A DNA stretch of 64,000 nt from Flaccisagitta enflata (taxonomy: Eukaryota; Chaetognatha; Sagittoidea; Aphragmophora), in contig OZ231127.1 in assembly GCA_965153355.1 (NCBI GenBank), positions 93,186,001 through 93,250,000 on the forward strand. The letters run 5' to 3'. The stretch's first letter is position 1, and every line of letters starts with the position of its first letter. Positions 1 through 9,917 of the stretch are shown here, in pieces. The position numbers were made by a program, and so were the translations under genes. The notes under the pieces are model-generated. The model made no database searches and was not told the DNA's origin. It saw only the letters and a list, made by a program, of their open reading frames with translations.

Positions 1-159
1 TGACCCAGTAAAAGAAGCATACATCTACTAAATCATTCAATAAATCATTTATTCATTCATAAATGACATTCATTCATTAAAAAACATTCATTCATAAAAG
101 CACATGCATTCATAAGAAAACATTCATTCATAAAAAAAATCATTCATTCAAAGAGGACG

Positions 160-290
160 CATCGTTGGCCTACTTGGCCTTGTTTTTCAGATGCACCATC
201 TTATTTCTGAGTGCGGGTCTGTCCGTATGTCCGGTGTGAGGTCGGTTTGTCTGTCCATCCGTCGAAATGTCCGTTACGCCTCTCCAGAAA
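160..290 (+). mobile_element. Helentron-like short element, fragments (3' end, then core)
   Basis: GGACGCATCGTTGGCCTACTT then GGCCTTGTTTTT is the 3' end of the 'GATGCG' end type: subterminal repeat, then hairpin GGCC-TACTT-GGCC. A second fragment with a TCCGT/GTCTG core follows. Confidence 0.55.
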
Positions 291-469
291 TCAGGGACTC
301 AGAATCGTGTGTCATGTCAACAATTAAAACATGGTCAAAAACACGGCTACCAAAGTCGTCAGCAAGATAGACTGGGCAGTGATGGCCATTGATCAGCAAA
401 AAAGAGCCGCCAGCTCTGGAAAACGATGTAAACAAAACTGTAGTTTACATCGTAACATCGTAACTGGAA

Positions 470-675
470 CAAGTCACAATATCGTTGGGGACTGGTGGAC
501 AGGGGCATCCAATTCCTATCCACACCCCAACAATCAAACATATACCAAAAATATCTAAAACGCTCGTTTACCCACTTTTTAACTCGATTACCCCAGATTG
601 ACGGACCGACGGACCGACGGACCAACGGACCGACGGACGCACAAATCCTCTTATAGAGTTGTTATGTCCGCAACT
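470..675 (-). mobile_element. Helentron-like short element, 'GTTGCG' type
   Basis: The right side is the palindromic end (AGTTG...CAACT), preceded by GACGGACCGACGG units. The left side begins GTCACAATATCGTT and GGACAGGGGCATCC, as in the copies at 2825, 8217 and 17673. Confidence 0.75.
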
Positions 676-845
676 GAAAACAGGAAAATATAGTTGGTGA
701 TGTGAATTAGGCCAACTATGCATTTGGGCAAGGCAGTGACGCAAAAAAACCTCCCCAAACCGCCGAACAAATAAAGTCTCACCGACAGACCAACAGACAA
801 CAAGATTGTATAAATAGCTGGTTATTGAGTCGCGTACATTCGACT

Positions 846-1047
846 AACACAAGGCCGGATACACGGCTACCCCAGTCGCGTGCGGGTGGGCAGGGGCCAT
901 AATTGAGGTCAGTGGAGCATTTGGGCAGGAGCAGCAAGGCCAAAAAACCCATTAACGCCGAAAAAGTAAAGTGTGACGGACGGACGGACGGACGGACCGA
1001 CGGACCGACAAAGCAGGGTGTAGAGTCGCGTAGCACGCGTTTAATAA
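846..1047 (-). mobile_element. Helentron-like short element, 'GTCGCGTGC' type
   Basis: Complete copy from AACACAAGGCCGGATACACG (3' hairpin) through AGTCGCGTGCGGGTGGGCAG and the GGAC core to GAGTCGCGTAGCACGCGTTT. The middle block CATTTGGGCAGGAGCAG is specific to this subtype. Confidence 0.8.
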
Positions 1048-1305
1048 TTCTTTCAGTGGTCTCTGCAGCCACGCGAGGAGATCATTTCACATGAGAGATA
1101 TCTTGGAAAATGTTTACATATCTATTCAAATAAAAGATCTTGTTGTTGATTGTTTCTTTCAAAAAAGCGAATATTTGATGTGGAACTGGAGTGAATGTGA
1201 AAGAAGAATTTCAGTAAAACGAAGTGGTTGAAGCAAGAAGAGGTTGTGTGTTCCGCTTAAACAAGGTCATGAGACAGACGTCGCGTGCGTCGGCATTTTC
1301 AGAAA

Positions 1306-1644
1306 TAGTTGTTGTTGTTGTTGTTGTTACCACTCCGAGAAGTGGAAGTTTCCCATACTTTCGTACGGTAAGGGGCGTTCTGCCTGCCAAGGATAACGGC
1401 AGTTACGCAGATCCACCATTCGAGGCGCCCCTGTCCGGATCCATTGTTACCCTCCCTTCCACCCTTCCAACCCTCCCCTCTAGCTAGCTATTTTCACTGG
1501 AATTCACCAGGCAACCCCTCCTGGAGCCCCATCGCATGGTTGAGAATAACGACCTCCGTTGAAAAGACTCGCCCAATGCGGGACTCGAACTCGTGACCCA
1601 GAGGGCCACAAGCGCACACGCTATCACTGAGCTATTCCCCCCCC
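1306..1644 (-). mobile_element. tRNA-derived SINE with (AAC)n tail
   Basis: The minus-strand head holds Pol III boxes: A box TAGCTCAGTGATAG (1621-1634) and a perfect B box GTTCGAGTCC (1581-1590). A ~250-bp body follows, ending in about eight AAC units. TTCAGAAA flanks both sides (1298-1305 and 1645-1652) as an 8-bp target duplication. The tRNA arms are too mismatched for a working tRNA gene. Confidence 0.75.
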
Positions 1645-1756
1645 TTCAGAAAGACGACAATTTACAAAATGACCTTTGAATTAGCTATTTCCTCCTCCAA
1701 GTGTCATTTTTTATTTTCCTAAATGTAAAAAACGTATAAATGCCTTTTTAAAACTA

Positions 1757-1942
1757 CTTTGTGATAAACGGACTGACAGATGGACGAACGGACGGATAGA
1801 TGTACGAACAGACTGATGGATTGATGGATCAATGCATGGATGGACAGATAGACGGACAAATCAACGGATGGGTAGACCGATGGACCGGCCCACGGACCAA
1901 CCGAAAAGTGGTTTGTAGAGTCGCCTTGCACGCTAATAAAAT
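1757..1942 (-). mobile_element. Helentron-like short element, core and degenerate 5' end
   Basis: About 150 bp of GGAC/GGAT units (ACGGACGGATAG, ATGGATGGACAG) end at TGTAGAGTCGCCTTGCACGC. The hairpin end was not found. Confidence 0.6.
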
Positions 1943-2505
1943 TTCAATTCAGCGGGAACAAAACATGAACGTGAAGCATGAAGCACATGCCAATTTAGCA
2001 TAACACCCCTGACATAATTAGGCGAACTGGGAAATTGATCAAAATGGAGAGTAAAAATGCGATTTGAAGCTTGAAATTTGACACAGAGACAACTCAGATA
2101 CAGTATTTTCACAAACCGAGGCCAAGTGGAGTACATGCTAAACGGTGTGGCCCTGGGAATATGATATGGCAGAAATCGGGAAGACGATTTAGTCTGATTT
2201 TGACATGGAAATTCATTTATGAGAAAACACCATGATCTATCACTTATTTTTCTGTATGAGATGAATGAAAACTGTCATTCCCAGGTTATTATACAACTGC
2301 CAGGTAAAAATGAGGCAATGGAAAAGAAAGTCAGTCCCAGTGCGAGTGGGAAAACCCCTGAAGAAAAATGGTGGTTTCTCCAGCAGAGAGGAACTTTTGA
2401 TAAAAAACATCATTCTCATATCAATAGAAGAGGGCATTAGAAGCTTTTGTTGACAGCATTGGGCATTTTTTGAAGAAAACCTACCAGAAATAACATATTT
2501 CAAGG

Positions 2506-2570
2506 AGAGAGAGGAGAGAGGAGAGAGCATAATTCAAGAGTAGAGAGAGACAAGCTCTTATCCCAGAGAA

Positions 2571-2655
<85 letters not shown>

Positions 2656-2672
2656 CAGAGAGAGAGAGAGGA
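2506..2672 (+). repeat. (GA)n microsatellite
   Basis: GAGAGA with a few GACAGA interruptions. Confidence 0.95.
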
Positions 2673-2824
2673 AAAAGACACACGGGCAGAATGACACTTG
2701 ACAGACAGGCATTTTTAATTTCATGTACAGACAGTCAGATACACTGTTAGCTGAAGAAGTAGATATAAGAATTCGAGAATGAACGAGACGACGTTTTTCA
2801 TTCACGTCCATGTTTAGAATCAAC

Positions 2825-3033
2825 AAGTGACGCGGGTCACAATATCGTTACGGACGGGTGGGCAGGGGCATTCAACCCCCAACCACACCCAAACCCACCT
2901 CAACACTCAAATTTACACAAAAAGTATCAAAAACGCTCATTACCCCGGAGTCCGGGGCCTAGAGGGACCAAAGGACCGACGAACAGACGGATGGACATAG
3001 CCTCTTATAGAGTTGCGTGTCCGCAACCAAAAA
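2825..3033 (-). mobile_element. Helentron-like short element, 'GTTGCG' type (complete)
   Basis: Runs from GACGCGGGTCACAATATCGTT, through TACGGACGGGTGGGCAGGGG and a short core, to AGTTGCGTGTCCGCAACC followed by A residues. Confidence 0.8.
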
Positions 3034-3290
3034 GTGACCAACTAAGGAAGTTTAAAACGGAAAACTTAATGAATATCGATGAACCGAAATAATCGTTTTA
3101 AAGAAGACGAATGGAGAGTACAAACATATAAGTTTTTTATAAGTGAAATACCTACCTTGGTGAAGTTGAAAATTGTTTGTTGACCTCCAAGTTGAACCTC
3201 GTCTGAGCTGAGGCTGTGATGGGGGATTTAATATTGGCAAAATTCGCACTTTTTCACCTTGTCTCAGAGGCGACACTTTTTTCAGATGTC

Positions 3291-3340
3291 TGACTGTCTC
3301 TGTCTCTCTCTGTCTCTCTCTGTCTCTCTGTCTCTCTGTC

Positions 3341-3408
<68 letters not shown>
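3291..3408 (+). repeat. (CT)n microsatellite with GTCTCT units
   Basis: TGTCTCTCTC units grade into pure CT. Confidence 0.95.
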
Positions 3409-3411
<3 letters not shown>

Positions 3412-3472
3412 TGACTAAAAGAAGATACAATTAAATGAACCAGTCATTTGTATTTAGCACCAAATACATCTA

Positions 3473-4195
3473 CAGGGTGATCAATCTCAACTGGCAAAAA
3501 GTATTAAGCTTTCACTCTTATATGCATGATCTCACTAATCTGGAATCACTTTTTTCTTGAAGTACTTTGTTTGATGTTTTTTATGTCAAAATTTCATAAG
3601 TCTAAGATGAAAAGTTTACCCACAGCATCAATTTGAAGAATAACAAGTATTTACAATTGTAGCTCAATGAATTTTAGTATATCACTATAAAGTTTTATTT
3701 AATTGGTTTTTTTTTTCTGAATAGGCTCAACTTCTGATGTTGGATTGGTCTCAAATGAAGCATAATTTAAATATTTGTCATTTGAAACCACAACTGCATC
3801 AGTGGGAGCATTTCAAAGAACAAAGCCGGATACATGGCAATCCAGTCGCGGACTATTGGCCAGGAGCAGCACTGCAAAAACAGCCCAGAATTAAAAAATG
3901 TGATGGACCGGCGGACCTACCGACCGGCCAACCAACCGACACAGCTAGGTGTAGAGTCGCGTTTCCACGACTAAAAATTACATTGAAAAAAGAATATCTA
4001 TTAACGTACAGGTAAAATCACTTGTTCTACCTTAAATAGACATTGTGGACAAACTATTGATCCCAGACTCATGAAATTTGGATACAAAAAACGTCAAACA
4101 TAGTACTTTAAGAGACAAATGATTCCGGATAAATGGAATAATCCATTTAAAAGCAAAAGCTTAATACTTTTTGCCAGTTGAGATTGATCACCCTG
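3473..4195. mobile_element. TA-flanked mariner-like MITE with 40-bp TIRs
   Basis: Perfect 40-bp inverted repeats (CAGGGTGATCAATCTCAACT... at 3473-3512, its complement at 4156-4195), each bordered by TA. A Helentron-like element (3820-3977) is inserted inside and is therefore younger. Confidence 0.9.
3820..3977 (-). mobile_element. Helentron-like short element nested in a mariner-like MITE
   Basis: CAAAGCCGGATACATGGCAA, AGTCGCGGAC, a GGCC/CCAACC core, then AGTCGCGTTTCCACGACT. It splits the MITE 3473-4195. Confidence 0.8.
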
Positions 4196-4536
4196 TATCA
4201 TTTAACAAATGTCACACCGCGTTAAATAGATACTAAATCTATGTTACTGTGAAAAATATCCAAGAGACATTTTCAAATACACAATAATACAGTAAGCCCA
4301 ACAGAACAAAGGGAGGAAAATAGAAAAATGAAAAGAAAAATGGGAAAGTTTAAAGATGAGAAAAAATACTTTTGTTACTCGATGTGAGGCTGAGTCAATA
4401 TCTAGAGCTAACTCCATGGCCCCATGGCAGTCATGATGATATTTCATTTCATTAATGGCAGTTAAGCAGATTCACTGTAACATAAAATCTTGTCCCTTTG
4501 AATTGCACTCTTGAGACACTCAATGCAGTACCTATA

Positions 4537-4900
4537 CAAACAAGGCCGGATACACGGCAATCCAGTCGCGGACGGTTGGGCGGGAGCAGTAACACGAAAA
4601 CCGTTCGGAAATCAAGAATGTGACGGACGGACCGACGGACCTACCGACGGACCCACCGACCGACACGGCAAGGTGTAGAGTCGCGTGTCCGCCACTAAAG
4701 AGAAAGAAAAAATGCATTGAAAGAAAAAGAAAAAAAAAAAGAAAAACAGACAGTAAAAAAAAGCAAAGCTACCAAGTCGCGTGCGGGTGGGCAGTGGCAA
4801 TGATGAAAATGGCTAGTTGAAGCATTTCGATATGGGCAGGGCAGTGATGCAAAAAATCACCAGTAAACACGAAAAAGCTAATGGGACCAATGGACTGACT
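4537..4900 (-). mobile_element. two Helentron-like short elements, same orientation
   Basis: 4537-4699 is a complete 'GTCGCGGAC' copy ending AGTCGCGTGTCCGCCACT. 4769-4900 is a second copy (AGTCGCGTGCGGGTGGGCAG) that lacks the palindromic end. Confidence 0.75.
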
Positions 4901-4948
4901 GCGCATGTATTGGCATTCTTGATTTTGGCGTTGTTTTAAGAATATTCG

Positions 4949-5071
4949 TTTTAGGTGCGACAAAGCACCTCTATAACTGGCTCTGTCCGTTGGTCGGTCG
5001 GTTGGTCTGTCTGTAACGCATTCGTTCGACGATCAACACGTCGCACCATATTGGCCTACTTGGCCTTGTTT
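4949..5071 (+). mobile_element. minimal Helentron-like element, 'GGTGCGAC' type
   Basis: Only 123 bp, yet complete: TTTT, palindrome AGGTGCGACAAAGCACCT (4953-4970), a GGTCGGTCGG core, matched inverted GTCGCACC (5040-5047), then GGCC-TACTT-GGCC and TTGTTT. The clearest single example of the design. Confidence 0.8.
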
Positions 5072-5087
5072 CGATGTCATTTCCTTA

Positions 5088-5335
5088 ATGGTTCCGATCA
5101 AATCATTTTTCAAATAGCTCTGATCAAATCATTTCTCAAGTGGTTCCGACCAAATCACTTCTCAAATGGCTCCGATGAAATCATTTCTCAAATGGCTTCG
5201 ATCAAATCATTTTTCAAATGGCTCTGATCAAATCATTTCTCAAAAATGGCTCCGATCAAATCATTTTTCAAATGGCTCCGATGAAATCATTTCTCAAATG
5301 GCTCCAATCACATCATTTCTCAAATGGCTCCGATG
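5088..5335 (-). repeat. 25-bp minisatellite overlapping the adaptor's stop codon
   Basis: About ten units of ATGGCTCCGATCAAATCATT-TCTCA. The unit nearest the gene supplies the last codons and TGA of the PH-PTB protein; the rest would form the 3' UTR. Confidence 0.85.
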
Positions 5336-6049
5336 TCTTTAGTGACTATGCCGAGATCCAATTGAGTCTTCCGTAGACAACTTGTCGACGAGGCCTTCCG
5401 GATGCAAGACGCCGTCGGACGCGACTTCTTCTCCAAACACGCCTTCATCAACACGATCTTCGTCGACGCCACTTGCATCGGCGGCGTCTTCGGCGTTGAC
5501 GGGCTGATTGGCGTAATTGGCGTAGTTGACGTGGCAAGCCTTGTTGACGCGGTTGCTGCGGGCGTTGACGTTATTGGCGTTCTCTTTGTATCGCGAAAAT
5601 CGGAAGTCGAGGACGAGGGAGATATCGAACCACTGCAAGCAGACGTCGATGGAGATTCGAGTCTTCTTGTCGCCAATCTGGGTTTCCATCTCTCGACATC
5701 TGCGTCGACATCTGCGTCAACATCTGCGTCAATGTTTTCGTCAACGTCATCAGCCTCCGACTCTGTCGAGGAATTCCTACGCCACGTTTTGGCATTCGCT
5801 TCTCTTTCTACTGTTCCTCTTCCTCCTTCTCTTCCTCCTCCTCCTCTTGCTTCATCTTTCTCCTCCCTCTTCCTCATCATATCACGCTCGCAGATCAGCG
5901 CGATTTCATCGTCAATGAGTTCGTAATCGTCTTCTTCGTCATCTGCATCCTCGTCATCGTCGTCTTTATCGTCTAAAACACGAGCGTCCCTGTTGTTATT
6001 GATGTTGGAATTACAAGAGTAAAGCCGAGCGTAACCGTTGTTGTTGTAG

Positions 6050-6132
<83 letters not shown>

Positions 6133-6277
6133 AAAGTAGCGATTAATGATGTCATTTCGTTGGTTACGGTGTGAAAAAGGCACAAATGCGGGATTTCTAG
6201 TAATTTGAGGTCGATTTCGTCGTTGAGGAAAATCGTCGTCCCAACAGATCAAGTCCTTGACGTCGCCGCCGACGTCG

Positions 6278-6317
<40 letters not shown>

Positions 6318-7774
6318 GCTTATCATCGTGGACCTTGATCTTTTCTCGCTCTTCAACCTCGTGTAGTATGTCACCTGTCACTGGCGAGTAATACGGCGAG
6401 AAGTCTTTAGAGGATGCGGTTGCGGTGGAATCGCTGGTCGACTTGGAGGCGGCAGCAGCAGTGACCGAAGAGTTGACGGGCGTTGATGTCGAAATGGGTT
6501 GTTGGATCTCCTCATAGTCGACAGTTCCTGACGCTGCTGCTGCTGCTGCCGATGCTGTTGTCGTCTCCTCAGAGGTCACTTTCGCCTCATTTGACAGTAC
6601 CTCGTGGGAGCGTTTCCATACCGTCGTTTGCGTCATCGAGGTCGTTGTCGTCGTCGTTGTCGTCTTTCTCAGTACCGTCGTCGTTGTCGTCATGTTTGTG
6701 TTGGCATCATTGATATGAAAATGAGAGGAAGAAGGAATTGAGTCTAAAGCGCTTTTAGGTTTTAGGCAGGTGGATGATAAGACTGTGGGCGATGAAAGAG
6801 CCAAGGTGGATTTAGTTATTGTTGATGCAGACTTGGAGGATGGAGTAATTGTGGACGCAGCCATGGTGGATTTAGTCATTGTGGATGCAGTTGATGCAGC
6901 TGTCGTTGTTTCTGACGTAGAAGTCGTCTTTAGAGCCGCTGCGTCTTTTCGATCAAAGTTATGTGAGGATGGTGAAGCTAGGAATCTTATCGTGGCCGTG
7001 AATTCACTTGATGAAGTCGTTGATGATGCGTCGGAGGTCGATGAAGTTGGTGACGAAGCGTTGGGGCTCGATGAAGTAGTTGATGAAGTCGTTGATGAAG
7101 CGTTGGGGCTCGAGGAAGTCGTTGACGAAGCCTTTCCGCTCGTTTTAGTCGTCGATTGTGACACAGGCTTTGATGATGATGCGGATGACGTAGAGGATGG
7201 AGCGGCGGGGCTCAAGGCTGTTGTTTCCGAGGCAGTACTTGGATGGGAACCTACATCGCTCAGGTTGGCGCAAGGGGCTGAATATGCGGTGCTCGTCTCC
7301 GAGGATGTGGTGTCTGTTACGTGAGAGGCATCTGCCAAGGGAGTCTTCGAGGAGGAATGAGAAGAAGAAGCAGTTTGAGATGTGGCAAGAGAAGCATCTG
7401 CTCTCGACGAGGTCGTCGCATTGAGTTGCGAATGAGAGACGCCACCGCCGTCGATGAAGACGTCATCGACGAAGTTATTGAGAGGAGTCGACGAGCTCGT
7501 TGATCCCATCGACGGCATCATCAAGTTGGAAAGGATCGCCAGTGGCGCCGATTTGGCGTTGATCAGCTTCCTCGGCGCCCTCGATTTGGTCACCGGCGCC
7601 TCCTTCCGGTTGCCGTCAGGCGTCGATGACGTCTTAACGGGCGTCAGCGGAGTCGTTGTCGGCGTTTGTTGCGCCATTTCCGGTTTTCGTGGCGATAAAT
7701 CCGGCGGCGCGGGCGAAGTTGGCGAGACTGGCGTCGAATTGCGCAGTGAAGTGGACTTCCGGTTCCCGACGCCA
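5320..7774 (-). CDS. PH-PTB adaptor, exon 8 (disordered tail, stop codon)
   Basis: The acceptor CCTTTTTCAG opens an 817-codon stretch ending in TGA at 5322-5320. It is rich in Ser, Thr, Pro and Ala, with poly-Asp (about 6280-6320) and about 30 Asn (6040-6132). Possible SH2 docking sites are DYEEIQQP (6505-6516) and others. The last codons (GAI-stop) lie inside the first unit of the 25-bp minisatellite that follows. Confidence 0.8.
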
Positions 7775-8666
7775 CTGAAAAAGGTGGAAATTGTTTATCT
7801 AAATCTATAGTTCAGTTGAAAATCGGCGTGTATCAAGATCTTTACTTTTCTTCTCGACTATGTAAATTCCATTGGTCCGTCAATCGGTCGGTCCCTTCGG
7901 CATTTACAGTCTGAGGCTTTGTCTTGACCACACACGTTTTTTGGTCCTTCAAATTACTGCCCACTCGACAAACCAATGACATCGTCAGATGTTAAATGGC
8001 AAAAGTTTTAAAGATAACATCATAACTTGTACCTTCTCAGCCGAACTTTCTCCTCATGACTGTTAGACTGATGCAGTAAATGAATTGCGGGTGAACCTGA
8101 AGACAATATTAGAAACAATTAGACAACAAATATATCTAGACAATTCGAAAATCAATCGATAAGACAGACGTTCTGTTTAAAACTCACGCACGCCGATAGT
8201 TCATAACTTTCAAACCAGTGACGCGGGGTGACAATATCGTTGCGGACGAGTGGGTAGGGGCATCCATACCCTAATCCACCTCCGCACTCAAACATACACA
8301 AAAAGCATCTAAAATGCTCATTTTCCCATTTTTCAACTCGATGACCTCTGACGGACCAGCAGACGGACGGACAAAGCCTCTTGTAGAGTTGCGTGTCCAC
8401 AACTAAAAAGAAATGGCAATTTTTATTAATGATGACAGTTGACCCATTTAATTGACCTTTTTCCAAGTTCTACGGACCTTGGAACTAAAGCTTGAAACCC
8501 CCGTCAAGACATCAACCACTTCAGAATTCAGACAAAACCACTTTAAAAATAATCTCCGATTTTGCATTAAATTTCCCCGATTCTAAGTGTTTCAAGGCTG
8601 AATGAAAATTCAAACGCCGTCACGTGGAAAAGTCATTTCAGGAAGAAATGAAAAAAGAATGAAAAA

Positions 8667-8718
<52 letters not shown>

Positions 8719-8820
8719 AGAGAAAGAAAGAAAGGAGTAAAAGAAATATAAAGAAAAAAAGAGTAAAAGAAAGAAAGAAAGAAAAGAAAAAAGAAAGAAA
8801 AAAGAAAGAAAAGAAAGAAA

Positions 8821-8880
<60 letters not shown>

Positions 8881-9298
8881 GAAAGATCAAAAAAAAAAAA
8901 AGAAAAGAAAAAACAATTTACAAAGAAGGAACGAGAGAAAGACCGAGACACGAAGTCCTTACTGGCGCTAAGTGTTGCTCCAAGGCATTTCTCCTTCTGC
9001 TTTTTCTTCCTAAACTCATCCAGCTTCTTAGCAAAAGCGGCATAAATGTCGCGATTGTCGCTGTTGTTAATGCCATTGCTGTTGTTAATGCTGGTGTTGT
9101 TTCCATTGCTGTTGATGCTTTGGTTGCCGATGCTGTTGATGGAGTCGTTGGAGGCGTTGTTGTTGTTGTTGTTGTTGTTTTGGTGACAAGGTTGATGTTG
9201 GAACCAAAATTCACCTTCTCCTGTGGTACAGCGAGATCCAGCCTCGAAATAAAACGTCTTCCTGTGAAAGGGGTTTTGAGAAAGTGAGTTTTGAAAGG

Positions 9299-9387
<89 letters not shown>

Positions 9388-9403
9388 CTTTTTTGTTACT
9401 TCT

Positions 9404-9438
<35 letters not shown>

Positions 9439-9449
9439 GCTGCTGTGAA

Positions 9450-9521
<72 letters not shown>

Positions 9522-9870
9522 CATAACTAATGTCTACTACAACTGTGGTTACTATGGTTACGCTTACCCTTGCGGCTCATTCTGTTGCTCAATAACCGGA
9601 TCTTTCCAAACATTGGTGAATCTTCTGATGAGTTGATAAGGCCACTCCGCAATCGAAGAATCACCGCTTCTGATAACGAATAATTAATAAAGTTATATTG
9701 ATACGTAACAATTCGTAATTTTCTGTCAAACTCACGTGAAAGTCGTCACATTAACAATCACACCTACCCGACACCCAGCCATATACTAGCACACACACAT
9801 ACACATTACACACACATACACAGTGTATTACACACACACACACACACACACACTTACACACACACACACA

Positions 9871-9917
<47 letters not shown>

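Noticed and set aside
846-1047. Canonical Helitron reading of the short elements (5' TC...3' CTRR)
   Set aside because: CTAA does follow the palindrome, but it lies within the stem instead of several bases after it, and no TC start fits; the Helentron-type plan fits better, though this is not proven.
1560-1644. Possible functional tRNA gene (minus strand)
   Set aside because: A and B boxes are present, but the anticodon and T stems do not pair, and it is joined to a body with an AAC tail and target duplication; called a SINE.
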